A DNA stretch of 64,000 bases from CBDCYH01 sp965224105 (GCA_965224105.1 CBDCYH010000002.1:372001-436000); one strand, 5' to 3'; positions 36,041-44,511 are shown, numbered from the stretch's first letter. Translations and numbers: made by a program. The notes: a model not told the origin generated them from the letters alone.

Positions 36041-38225
36041 CCGCCGCGCGTTCACAAACACTCCGAGCAATAGAAACCCACCCTCCCCCGTGACCGAACT
36101 CAAAAACCTCTTCCGATCTCCCCCGCCGAGGTTCGGCATCCGACCACTGTGGTTCTGGAACAACACCGAGGTCACACGAGAGGGAATCCGTGACCAGCTG
36201 GAAAAAGCAAAAGACATCGCGGGATATGCTGGTCTGAGCATAGTGCCGTTCGGCGAAAGGTTTTCACCAGAATATCTGTCTGATGATTATTTCCTGATGT
36301 ACGGCGAAGCACTGGAGCGTTCGCGCGAGCTGGGTTTGTCCATGTGGCTGTACGACGAGTACGGTTTTCCAAGCGGCAGCGGCGGGGCGATCCACGGCGA
36401 CAACACCCCGCGGTTTGCGAAGCAATTTCCGGATCAGACGATCAAGAGGCTCGACAAAATCGAGGCTGAAATCGAGGGCCCTTGCGATGTTACCCTCCAG
36501 CTGCCCGAGGGAATTCTCATGAGCGTCGTGGCGATGAATCAGCAAAAAGAAATCACGAATCTGCGCGGGTATATTTCTGCAGATTCTCTGAACTGGAAGG
36601 CTCCCGGCGGATCCTGGAAGGTGATGTTCTTTACCTGCGTGACCGACGGCGACCCCAACGTTGACTACCTCGACGCCTATGCGGTGCGCTGTTTCTTACA
36701 ACTAGCACATCAACAATACTACGATCGGTTTTCCGAATACTTTGGCGACACCATCGTCGGCATCTTCTACGACGAGCCAACGCTTTATCGCGCAGACGGG
36801 CGGATGTGGACGCCCGCGCTCAACGAACAGTTCGTCACGGCAAAAGGTTTTGATCCGGAGCCGCTCTATCCGAGTCTGTGGTACGACATCGGCGAGGACA
36901 CCGAAGCGGCACGCAACGCGTTGTTTGGTTTTCGAGCGGAGTTGTACGCGCAAACGTTTGCTGGTGAGATTCATAAGTGGGCAGATGCGCACGGCGGACT
37001 CCCCGCGACGGGGCACCAGGATCAGGAGGAGCTCGTGAACCCCGTTGCAGCATCGGCGGATCTGATGTTGTGCTTCAAGCATCAGGACATTCCGGGGATC
37101 GACAAAATTGGCGGTGACCGTCCCGCAGAAAAATTCTGCAAGGTCGTAAGTTCGGCCGCCAACAACTGGGACAAGACGCTCGTGATGTCAGAAACGTACG
37201 GCCTCATGGGCGACCTCGATTGGGATGACTTGAGTCGCGTGGCGCTCGACCAGTTTACGAAGGGTATCAACCTGTTCATTCCGCATGCGGTGTGGTACGA
37301 TGACACGGCGGTGGACTATCCGCCGAACCTTTCCTGGGCGCACGGCAAGTACCGTGATGGTTTGCGATCCTTCAACGAGTTTCTTTCGCGGCTTAGCGTG
37401 ATGATGCAACAACCCGGGAGGCACGTTGCTGATGTGGCGATGTTGTATCCGATTTCCATGCTGCAGGGTGCGCACAAGTTTGACGGCGGTCTCACTCCGT
37501 ACGAAGGAGGCACCGCGATTCCCGAGGCTGACTACATCGACATTGCAGAAATCTTGTCGGATGTTTTGTGCACGGATTTCACCTATCTGCATCCGGAAAT
37601 TTTGGACGAGCGTTGCTCGATTGAAGGTCAGATGCTCCGGCTGAACAACGAGGTAAACGCGGAGGAATTCAGGTTGCTTATCGTTCCGCGGAGCGACACG
37701 ATCCGCTGGAGCAACCTGCGGCGAATTGTTGAATTTCTCGAAAGCGGGGGTAGCGTGGTGTTTACGGGGGCACTGCCGACGAAATCAGCCGAGTTTGGTT
37801 GTGATTCTGATGTGGTGCGCGTGATGGCCGAGCTGTTTCCCGACGGCGTGTCCGAAGGCGGAGGTGCGGTGTACGGGCAGACGGGTTCCGGGGGCTGGGT
37901 TTCGTTTGCCCCGGTTGCTGATGCGGCCTACTTGCGGTCGGCGCTTGACGAAAGGGTTCGTCTCGCTGATGTCGCGTTTGATCACGGGCGCGAGTTGCGC
38001 TACATACATAAGGTGTGTGACGGGGTGCATGTCTACTTGTTCGCCAACATTGGTCACCAGCGGGTGGAAAGCCGAGTGCGGCTACGGGGTGAGCGCGGTC
38101 TTGAATGGTGGGATCCCTACTCGGGCGAAACTCGGCGCGCGGAGGTCGCGCTGTCGGAGGGGGTGACGACGGTTGAGGTCACGCTCGATCCCGCGAGGTG
38201 TGTGGTTTTGGTGGGGAGGGATTGA
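36036..38225 (+). CDS. Large glycoside hydrolase, GH106-like/unassigned
   Basis: About 729 residues if started at the ATG at 36036, which lies inside the last dyad of the regulatory array; a GTG at 36090 is an alternative and fits the domain start better. The N-terminus 'IRPLWFWNNTEVTREGIRDQ' and 'LGLSMWLYDEYGFPSG' resemble the catalytic TIM barrel of GH106-type (alpha-L-rhamnosidase-related) enzymes. Acid residues in 'VGIFYDEPTLY' and 'TLVMSETYG' are candidates for catalysis. A Rossmann/beta C-terminal part ('LIVPRSDTIRW', 'ESGGSVVFTGALP', 'CDGVHVYLFANIG') ends in 'ARCVVLVGRD'. No signal peptide, so it is probably cytoplasmic. Followed within 5 bp by palindromic repeats. Confidence 0.75.
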   Translation: MDRRAFTNTPSNRNPPSPVTELKNLFRSPPPRFGIRPLWFWNNTEVTREGIRDQLEKAKDIAGYAGLSIVPFGERFSPEYLSDDYFLMYGEALERSRELGLSMWLYDEYGFPSGSGGAIHGDNTPRFAKQFPDQTIKRLDKIEAEIEGPCDVTLQLPEGILMSVVAMNQQKEITNLRGYISADSLNWKAPGGSWKVMFFTCVTDGDPNVDYLDAYAVRCFLQLAHQQYYDRFSEYFGDTIVGIFYDEPTLYRADGRMWTPALNEQFVTAKGFDPEPLYPSLWYDIGEDTEAARNALFGFRAELYAQTFAGEIHKWADAHGGLPATGHQDQEELVNPVAASADLMLCFKHQDIPGIDKIGGDRPAEKFCKVVSSAANNWDKTLVMSETYGLMGDLDWDDLSRVALDQFTKGINLFIPHAVWYDDTAVDYPPNLSWAHGKYRDGLRSFNEFLSRLSVMMQQPGRHVADVAMLYPISMLQGAHKFDGGLTPYEGGTAIPEADYIDIAEILSDVLCTDFTYLHPEILDERCSIEGQMLRLNNEVNAEEFRLLIVPRSDTIRWSNLRRIVEFLESGGSVVFTGALPTKSAEFGCDSDVVRVMAELFPDGVSEGGGAVYGQTGSGGWVSFAPVADAAYLRSALDERVRLADVAFDHGRELRYIHKVCDGVHVYLFANIGHQRVESRVRLRGERGLEWWDPYSGETRRAEVALSEGVTTVEVTLDPARCVVLVGRD

Positions 38226-38228
38226 ATC

Positions 38229-39190
38229 CTCGTCACTGCGAGCGGCTACTGCCGAGCTGGCATCCATGGAACAGTGACGACCATCGCAAACTGTCTGGAT
38301 CCCAGATCACGTCTGGGATGACGCAATTGTGCTGGGATGTAACTTTGTGGTTAGCGAATGCATCGGCCTCGCGCAACACCCCCCACGTGTCATTCCAGCC
38401 TTCGAGCTGGAATCCATAGAGCGGTGACGACCATCTCGTCACTGCGAACGGCTACTGCCGCGTGGCAGTCTCCTAAGGCCGAGCTCTGTAGACGGAGATC
38501 GCCGCGTCGCCCTGCGGGGCTCCTCGCGAAGACGGAGTTTTGTGGACCCCGAGCTGGAATCGGCGGGCGGTGCAGTCGACAACAAACTGTATGGATCCCA
38601 GATCACGTCTGGGGTGACGCAATTGTGGTGGGATGTCACTCGGAGGTTTACGAATGCCTCGGCTGCGACCGACACCCCCCCACGTGTCATTCCAGCCCCC
38701 GAGCTGGAATCCATAGGGCGGTGACGACCATCGCAAACTGTATGGATCCCAGATTACGTCTGGGATGACGCAATTGTGCTGGGATGTAACTCTGTGGTTA
38801 GCGAATGCATCGGACTCGCACAACACCCCCCACGTGTCATTCCAGCCCCCCGAGCTGGAATCCATAGAGCGGTGACGACCATCGCAAACTGTATGGATCC
38901 CAGATCACGTCTGGGATGACGCAATTGTGGTGAGACGTCACTCGGAGGTTAACGAATACCTCGGCTGGGACCGCCACGCCCCACGTGTCATTCCAGCCCC
39001 CGAGCTGGAATCCATAGAGCGGTGACGACCATCGCAAACTGTATGGATCCCAGATCACGTCTGGGATGACGCAATTGTGGTGAGATGTCACTCTGAGGTT
39101 TGCGAATGCCTCTGCTGCGAGCCATACCCCCCACGTGTCATTCCAGCCCTCGAACTGGAATCCATGGAACGGTGAAGACAAAGACGCCGT
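38229..39190. repeat. Palindromic intergenic repeat cluster 3, 150-bp period
   Basis: Hairpin A starts at 38391, 38688, 38838, 38989 and 39139: spacings of 297, 150, 151 and 150 bp. Hairpin B here has arms ATCCCAGA/TCTGGGAT (for example 38897-38917), where cluster 1 has ACCCCGG/CCGGGGT. A second-type module (GGAGATCGCCGCGTCGCCCT) interrupts the array at about 38480-38540. The spacer (GGTTAACGAATGCCTCGGCT) is related to that of cluster 1. Confidence 0.92.
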
Positions 39191-39246
39191 GGTTACTCCT
39201 GCTGCTTCGTCAGTTACGAGGCCAACCATCAGATGTTTACCAGAAT

Positions 39247-39540
39247 GTGAAGACCGGTTACGTCTATATCCTGACCAACAAACCGAACGGGACGTTGTAC
39301 ATCGGTGTGACAAGCAAATTGATGCAGCGTATTTACAAACACCGAGTAGGTTGGTACGACGGGTTTACAAAGAAGCACGATGTGAAGCGCCTGGTTTATT
39401 ACGAAGAGCATCAGTCTATGCGATGCGCAATTGATCGGGAGAAGCAACTGAAGACATGGAATAGAAATTGGAAACTTGCTTTGATTCGTGCCTCCAATCC
39501 TGAGTGGATTGATTTGTACGACGGACTGACGTACGACTAG
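39247..39540 (+). CDS. Small GIY-YIG domain nuclease inside the palindromic repeats
   Basis: About 97 residues from a GTG at 39247; in-frame sequence upstream is only translated repeat. The domain is complete: 'GYVYILTNKPNGTLYIG' (the GIY...YIG strands), Arg in 'LMQRIYKHR', 'GFTKKHDVKRLVYYEEHQS' and catalytic-type Glu in 'CAIDREKQLKTWNRNWKLAL'. This is the single-domain UPF0213/YhbQ-like group, with no DNA-recognition domain. The gene is bracketed by two direct copies of the CCCACGTGT + hairpin-A segment (39131-39175 and 39543-39590), so it sits inside what would otherwise be one 150-bp repeat unit. A role in copying or moving the repeat is inference. Confidence 0.9.
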   Translation: MKTGYVYILTNKPNGTLYIGVTSKLMQRIYKHRVGWYDGFTKKHDVKRLVYYEEHQSMRCAIDREKQLKTWNRNWKLALIRASNPEWIDLYDGLTYD

Positions 39541-39542
39541 AA

Positions 39543-39765
39543 CCCACGTGTTTCTCATTAGCGCCCTCGAGGTGGAATCCATAGAACGGTGACGACCATC
39601 ACAAACTGTATGGATCCCAGATTACGTCTGGGATGACCGGTTGGCGGTGAAATGGCAATTAGAGGCAAATGAATAGCGCGGCGCTAACTTGGGCCGCGCT
39701 CCGTGGATGGAGATCACCGCGTCACCCTCCGGGTCTCCTCGCGATGACGAGGTTTGATGTCACTC
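39543..39765. repeat. Palindromic repeat, distal flank of the GIY-YIG gene
   Basis: Begins with CCCACGTGT and a diverged hairpin A (GCCCTCGAGGTGGAATCC), then the usual ATAG-ACGGTGACGACCATC link and hairpin B (ATCCCAGA/TCTGGGAT, about 39612-39632). A second-type module (GGAGATCACCGCGTCACCCT with CTCGCGATGACGA) follows at about 39708-39750. Confidence 0.85.
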
Positions 39766-39780
39766 TGCCGTTAACGCCCG

Positions 39781-40299
39781 TCAGACGAATATGATGTGAC
39801 TGTCCTCTCCCTCCGCCAGTGCGAACATATCGCCAACCGTGATTATTCCTTCCAGGTCGTCGACAAAATCTTCTTTCTTGAGCTTGAACATTTCCACCGC
39901 GAGCTGGCATCCGTATAGTTTACCCCCACCGGCGACGATCATCTCAAGCAGCTCAGACACCGGAGGAATATCCAGCTTCTCCATTTCCTTCTTCATCATT
40001 GTTGAGGCAAGGGCTTCAAAGCCGGGAAGACCAGCCACAACTGTTGGTACCGACCGCATCATTGCAGGGTTGCCCACTGTCGGCACGTGCAGATCGTCCA
40101 GCTTCTTCTTGTTGATGGCGTCCAGCCCAAAAAATGTAAAGAAGACATGCGTTTCGATTCCGTCCATCACGGCACCGTTCGCCATTATTAAAGCCGCATA
40201 CACGTCTTGCAAGGACCCCTTTGAACAAATGATGAGGACCTTTTTGACTTTGTGATCTTTGGCCTGCTTTGCGGCTGTTAAGGTTGATGTTTCTTCCAT
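39781..40299 (-). CDS. DsrE/DsrF-like sulfur carrier protein
   Basis: A 172-residue DsrE-family protein ('KKVLIICSKGSLQDVYAALI' at 19-38, 'GIETHVFFTFFGLDAI' at 47-62). Two Cys are present: C25 in the first strand and C131 in 'GGKLYGCQLAVEMF', the position expected for the sulfane-sulfur-carrying Cys of DsrE2-like proteins. It probably binds persulfide and passes it to the TusE/DsrC-like protein encoded 51 bp upstream. A Shine-Dalgarno-like GAGGTGG lies just before the start. Third gene of an operon SQR - TusE-like - DsrE. Membrane association was not evident. Confidence 0.88.
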   Translation of the reverse strand: MEETSTLTAAKQAKDHKVKKVLIICSKGSLQDVYAALIMANGAVMDGIETHVFFTFFGLDAINKKKLDDLHVPTVGNPAMMRSVPTVVAGLPGFEALASTMMKKEMEKLDIPPVSELLEMIVAGGGKLYGCQLAVEMFKLKKEDFVDDLEGIITVGDMFALAEGEDSHIIFV

Positions 40300-40350
40300 G
40301 ATTCGCCACCTCGACGATTAGATCAAACATTTACCAATTTCATGCTGGTC

Positions 40351-40659
40351 CTAGACACAGCTGGCGGGCTTTGGAATACCTGCAATACGACTCGACTTTT
40401 TCAGCGGTCCTCCGGGAAAAAGGTCGTAAAACTCTTTGATGGTAACGATCCCGCTTTTTCCAACTCGACGAACCGATAACTTGACTCCTTCTTCGAATTG
40501 AGCCCGGAGAAAATTTATCACCTCCCAGTGTCTTGGTGTCAGAACAATTGCCTCTTGACTGGCAATAACTTCACCGATTGCCTCCGTCCACTGATTCGAA
40601 TCAACAAGGTAACCTTCGTCATTCAACTTGATGTCTGCACTCAGCGCTTTAGTTTCCAT
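40351..40659 (-). CDS. TusE/DsrC-family sulfur relay protein
   Basis: About 102 residues from the ATG at 40659, chosen because a strong Shine-Dalgarno (AAAGGAGA) ends 7 bp upstream; an ATG 7 codons earlier lacks one. Features: 'LNDEGYLVDSNQWTEAIGEV', 'LTPRHWEVINFLRAQF', 'YDLFPGGPLKKSSRIAGIPK' and the C-terminal 'PKPASCV' with the penultimate redox Cys. The second Cys found in dissimilatory DsrC, 11 residues before it, is Ser here, so the protein resembles TusE or DsrC-like transfer proteins and cannot form the intramolecular trisulfide of the sulfite-reductase cycle. Middle gene of the SQR - TusE - DsrE operon. Confidence 0.9.
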   Translation of the reverse strand: METKALSADIKLNDEGYLVDSNQWTEAIGEVIASQEAIVLTPRHWEVINFLRAQFEEGVKLSVRRVGKSGIVTIKEFYDLFPGGPLKKSSRIAGIPKPASCV

Positions 40660-40666
40660 GCAGTTG

Positions 40667-40674
40667 TCTCCTTT
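40667..40674 (-). promoter_or_regulatory. Shine-Dalgarno of the TusE/DsrC-like gene
   Basis: AAAGGAGA, 7 bp before the ATG at 40659. It fixes the start and is unusual here, since most genes in the window have no recognisable site, which hints at acquisition of the module from another lineage. Confidence 0.7.
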
Positions 40675-40710
40675 CGTCATGTTTGGATTGTTGTCGCGAA
40701 TTCCTGCAGC

Positions 40711-42006
40711 CTAGTCATGTGCTGTCACCGTTTCTCGATAGTTGTCTGATTCTTTCTCTTGCGCGTTATTAGCAGGGTACTTACCTGCCAGACTCATCGA
40801 ATTTGAAACAGGCAACTCCTTCCCCGTGAGGAGTCTATTCCAGTAGATCCATTTGAATGCGAGCTTCCCAAGGTGGTTTAGTCTAGTTTGTTTTAGCAAA
40901 CTCATCGGACCGACAATCGGAATGGGATACTTCCCCGGTAAAGGTTCGATGTCGTAATTAAAATCGATTAGGGATGCCTTGCCAAAGCCCGTTTCGATAA
41001 AACAGTTTGCATGACCGTCATATTCTTCGTCGAGCTCATCTCCCTCGATGTAATCCAGAATGTTCTCGGTCAAGACATCAGACATAAAGTGTGCAACTGA
41101 GCCGGCTTTTGACGTCGGGACGTTTGTTGCGTCACCTATCACAAACACATTATTGTGATCGATGGATCGCAGGGTTTTCTTATTCGTGGGGATAAAGTTG
41201 AGATCATCTGCGTCGCCCATCCCACTGCGCTCAACAAAATCGGCACCCTTGTTAACGGGAACGGAGACAAGAAGGTCAAACGGTATCTCGCGATCATCGT
41301 ATGAGATAATCGTCTTCCGTTCTTCGTCCACTCTCTCGAGGTAGAAATCTGGTATTACCTCAATCCCTTTTTCGTCCAGGAGATTACTAAGGAATGCAGT
41401 CGCTGTTGGCTTTGTGAAAGCTCCTGATAGAGGAGTCGCATAGATTATCTCCACTTCTTCGCGCATACCTTTCTCTGTGAAGAAGGCATCAGCCAGGAAC
41501 GCAAACTCAAGCGGCGCAACTGGACATTTGATGATCGACTCTGCCATGTTGATGACGATCCTTCCACCCTTCCAGGTTTTCAGTTTTTCCGCCAACTGGC
41601 ATGCGCCCTCGAAAGTGTAGAAGTCGAAAATGTCTCTGTACCAAAGAGTGCCTTTCAATCCGGGTGTCTCCTCGGGTACAGGCTCGCAGCCCGTGGCAAT
41701 GACGAGGAGATCGTACTGAATAGATCTGCCGGACGTGAGGTGCACCTGGTTTTCTTCCGGCTCTACCCTTAAGACATCTTCCCAAATGATGTCGATTCCG
41801 AGTGGTAAGAAATCAGTCTTCGGCCGGACCACATCGCTTGGTTTGTAAATGCCGAAAGGGACGAAAAGGAAGCCCGGTTGGTAGTAGTGATTCTTTTCCT
41901 TCTCAACCACGGTGATGGACCACTCGTCAGACTCCAGCTCGCGGTAAAGCTTATTGGCCATCATCGTTCCCGCTAATCCTGCTCCCAAAATTACCAGCCG
42001 ATTCAT
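40711..42006 (-). CDS. Sulfide:quinone oxidoreductase family flavoprotein
   Basis: A 431-residue FAD/NAD(P)-type oxidoreductase. Motifs: 'VILGAGLAGTMMANKL' (FAD), 'LLVIATGCEPVP' (residues ~101-111), C161 in 'IIKCPVAPLEFAF' and C335 in 'HANCFIETG', the two positions that carry the polysulfur bridge in SQRs, plus the second FAD motif 'NVFVIGDATNVPTSKAGSVA'. It oxidises sulfide at the membrane, giving sulfane sulfur and reducing quinone; the C-terminal 'LAFKWIYWNRLL' may attach to the membrane. The downstream TusE-like and DsrE proteins are suitable sulfur acceptors. The TSKAG variant suggests a type III-like SQR. The island is flanked on both sides by palindromic repeats. Confidence 0.88.
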   Translation of the reverse strand: MNRLVILGAGLAGTMMANKLYRELESDEWSITVVEKEKNHYYQPGFLFVPFGIYKPSDVVRPKTDFLPLGIDIIWEDVLRVEPEENQVHLTSGRSIQYDLLVIATGCEPVPEETPGLKGTLWYRDIFDFYTFEGACQLAEKLKTWKGGRIVINMAESIIKCPVAPLEFAFLADAFFTEKGMREEVEIIYATPLSGAFTKPTATAFLSNLLDEKGIEVIPDFYLERVDEERKTIISYDDREIPFDLLVSVPVNKGADFVERSGMGDADDLNFIPTNKKTLRSIDHNNVFVIGDATNVPTSKAGSVAHFMSDVLTENILDYIEGDELDEEYDGHANCFIETGFGKASLIDFNYDIEPLPGKYPIPIVGPMSLLKQTRLNHLGKLAFKWIYWNRLLTGKELPVSNSMSLAGKYPANNAQEKESDNYRETVTAHD

Positions 42007-42044
42007 GGTACCGTTCGGGTTCTCCCGACCTCCAGTAATGTTTC

Positions 42045-42058
42045 GCTACACGTATAGC
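42045..42058. promoter_or_regulatory. Imperfect palindrome upstream of the SQR gene
   Basis: GCTACACGTATAGC, a 14-bp dyad with one mismatched pair, 39-52 bp upstream of the SQR start. Candidate operator; no regulator gene is adjacent. Low certainty. Confidence 0.3.
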
Positions 42059-42199
42059 ATAAGTAGATACTTGGTCATCGACGTCCAAATAATGTCGCGC
42101 AATTTTGTGGTGGGAATGAGGGTCGGCGTGTAGGCAAAACCCTACGAGCGAGGGCGTAAGGACATCCGGGCGCAAACGAGTTAGGGTGGCGACGACCGA

Positions 42200-42655
42200 C
42201 CCCCTTGTCGTCCCAGCCTCGGAGGTAGAATCCCTGGAACGGTGACGACCATCGCAAACTGTATGGATCCCAGATCAAGTCTGGGATGACGCAATTGTGC
42301 TGGGATGTAACTCTGTGGTTAGCGAATGCATCGGCTGCGATCCATACCCCCCACGTGTCATTCCAGCCCCCGAGCTGGAATCCATAGAGCGGTGCCGACC
42401 ATCACAAACTGTATGGATCCCAGATTACGTCTGGGATGACGCAATTGTGGTGTGATGTCACTCGGAGGTTAACGAATGCCTCGGCTGCGACCGACACCCC
42501 CCACGTGTCATTCCAGCCCCCGAGCTGGAATCCACAGAGCGGTGACGACCATCGCAAGCTGTATGGATCCCAGATCAAGTCTGGGATGACGCAATTGTGC
42601 TGGGATGTAACTCGGAGGTTAACGAATGCCTCGGCGGTGAGGCTGAACTCTCTAT
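42200..42655. repeat. Palindromic intergenic repeat cluster 4, 150-bp period
   Basis: Between the SQR and DUF1801 genes. Hairpin A starts at about 42209 (diverged), 42359 and 42509, again exactly 150 bp apart; each is followed by hairpin B with ATCCCAGA/TCTGGGAT arms and by the GGTTAACGAATGCCTCGGC spacer. The last spacer runs up to the stop of the DUF1801 gene. I see no gene in 42059-42667. Confidence 0.92.
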
Positions 42656-42667
42656 TTCCTACCACCC

Positions 42668-43123
42668 CTACTTCGCATACGCCGCCGTGTAAATCCCTAC
42701 CCACTCCTCTACCGACATCTTCGACACGAGCTCGCCAATCAACTCATATGGGATGTCGTCCATCTTCTTGAAGCGGATGCAACTCTTACCCATGTCGAGC
42801 TTGCGCTTGGCGTGCTTCGGGTACTCGCGCACCCACCACTCGTGCAGCTCCGGATTGGCGTACACTCCCATATGGTAGAGCGCTATAAAATTCTTCTGAC
42901 TCGCTATGTTGATAAAAGGCAGAGGCGTTCCAGGCGTGGTGTGGTAGCCATCCGGATAAACGGATAGAGGCACAACGTATCCCGGCATGCTGTAATTGAT
43001 CCCTTCCTGAAATCCATCCGGAATGTTCTCGGAAATAACCTCCCACAACTTCCGAACAGGTTCTTGCCGGTCTTCGGGAAGCTGACTCAGATAATCCTCA
43101 ACTGAACTTGCGTCGTATTTCAT
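42668..43123 (-). CDS. DUF1801 domain protein
   Basis: A 151-residue protein beginning 'MKYDASSVEDYLSQLPEDRQ' with the DUF1801 pattern: 'ISENIPDGFQEGINYSMPGY', 'FINIASQKNFIALYHMGVY' and 'KSCIRFKKMDDIPYELIGEL'. Members adopt a SufE/YdhG-like alpha-beta fold; the function is unknown. Likely cytoplasmic. It lies 30 bp downstream of the PreA gene on the same strand and may be the last gene of the pyrimidine operon, although no biochemical link is known. Confidence 0.88.
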   Translation of the reverse strand: MKYDASSVEDYLSQLPEDRQEPVRKLWEVISENIPDGFQEGINYSMPGYVVPLSVYPDGYHTTPGTPLPFINIASQKNFIALYHMGVYANPELHEWWVREYPKHAKRKLDMGKSCIRFKKMDDIPYELIGELVSKMSVEEWVGIYTAAYAK

Positions 43124-43153
43124 ATTGATATCATTCGATCTGTTGCTGTTTCT

Positions 43154-44482
43154 CTAATTTCTTCCCTTCAACGCATCGCTGGGTTTGGGGATGAAGTGCC
43201 CAACGCCACCTCCGCGCTGATCGTTAAACGAATCCGGCACATCACCAGTCGCCACGCGGTCGCTCCACGTCTCGACCGAAGACCCGTCGTCACGCCGAAC
43301 CATTTCAATGCACCCCTCTACAGGGCAAACGACCGAGCACAGGTTGCAGCCGACGCAGTTCTCTTCGATGATGTACGGAACGCGATCGCCGTTCTCCCGC
43401 AGGCCTATAGCCTGATGCGCGCCATCTTCGCAAGCAATGTAACAAAGCTGACACTGTATGCACTTGTCGCGATCAATCTCTGCGACGACCTTGTAGTCGA
43501 GGTTGAGTTTCTCCCACGTTGTCACGTTAGGCAGCGCTCGACCAACCATCGCATCAACCGTATCAAATCCCTTTTCTTCCATGTACTGCTCAAAGCCCGG
43601 AAGTATTTCACGGATGATACCGAAGCCGTAGTGCATCACGGCCGTGCAAACCTGAACCGTCCCCGCCCCGAGTAGAATGTGTTCGACTGCGTCGCGCCAG
43701 TTCTCAATCCCGCCGATGCCTGAAATCGGAATGTTCACCCGCGGATCCTGCGCGCAGTTCTTGACCATGTTGAGAGCAATCGGCTTCACTGCCGGACCGC
43801 AGTAACCGCCGTTGGTACTTTTGCCATCAACAATCGGCGTCGGTACAAACGCATCCAGGTCAACACCCATCAGACTCTGCACCGTGTTGATGAGTGATAT
43901 TGCATCCGCACCACCCGCCACCGCACCCACCGCGGGATCCGTGATGTCCGTAATGTTCGGCGTAAGCTTCACGATCACCGGCTTGGTCGCAACCTCCATC
44001 ACCCACTCGGTTATGCGTTGCAGGACGGCAGGCTCCTGACCAACCGCCGAGCCCATCCCGCGCTCACACATCCCGTGCGGGCAACCGAAGTTCAGCTCGT
44101 GGCCATCCGCCCCGGCGTTCTCGCAGTCCCTGACAATCTGATGCCACTCCTCGCGCGACTCCACCATCAACGAAGTAATCACCGCATGGTCCGGGAAAAA
44201 TTTCTTCACCTCCTCAACCTCGCGCAGATTGTCGGCGAGCGGACGATCGGTGATGAGCTCGATGTTGTTGAACCCCATCATCCGCGTGTCACGGTAATGC
44301 ATTGCGCCGTAACGACTTGATACGTTCACCACGGGGATTCCCAGCGTCTTCCAAACGGCACCGCCCCAGCCAGCGTCAAACGCTTTCATGATCTGGTAGC
44401 CCGAGTTTGTGGGCGGGGCGCTCGCGAGCCAGAACGGATTCGGCGCGCGGATTCCGGCGAAGTTTACGGAAAGATCAGCCAT
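43154..44482 (-). CDS. preA: Dihydropyrimidine dehydrogenase subunit PreA
   Basis: A 442-residue protein. The N-terminal TIM barrel is dihydroorotate-dehydrogenase-like and binds FMN ('NPFWLASAPPTNSGYQIMKA', 'GADGHELNFGCPHGMCERG', 'PVIVKLTPNITDI', 'PISGIGGIENWRDAVEHIL'). The C-terminal part carries two 4Fe-4S clusters ('DKCIQCQLCYIACEDG' and 'ENCVGCNLCSVVCP'). With PreT it reduces uracil and thymine to dihydro forms using NADH, step 1 of reductive pyrimidine degradation. The gene lies 29 bp after preT. A short, Arg/Gly-containing tail ends the protein. Confidence 0.95.
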   Translation of the reverse strand: MADLSVNFAGIRAPNPFWLASAPPTNSGYQIMKAFDAGWGGAVWKTLGIPVVNVSSRYGAMHYRDTRMMGFNNIELITDRPLADNLREVEEVKKFFPDHAVITSLMVESREEWHQIVRDCENAGADGHELNFGCPHGMCERGMGSAVGQEPAVLQRITEWVMEVATKPVIVKLTPNITDITDPAVGAVAGGADAISLINTVQSLMGVDLDAFVPTPIVDGKSTNGGYCGPAVKPIALNMVKNCAQDPRVNIPISGIGGIENWRDAVEHILLGAGTVQVCTAVMHYGFGIIREILPGFEQYMEEKGFDTVDAMVGRALPNVTTWEKLNLDYKVVAEIDRDKCIQCQLCYIACEDGAHQAIGLRENGDRVPYIIEENCVGCNLCSVVCPVEGCIEMVRRDDGSSVETWSDRVATGDVPDSFNDQRGGGVGHFIPKPSDALKGRN

Positions 44483-44511
44483 GATATTTTTGCCCTGTTG
44501 ACATGTGCGGA

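Noticed and set aside
38229..39190. Many small reading frames with VIPDVIWDPYSLRW- or CHSSLRAGIH-like translations
   Set aside because: They are translations of the palindromic repeats on both strands, repeated in every cluster, with no independent coding features.
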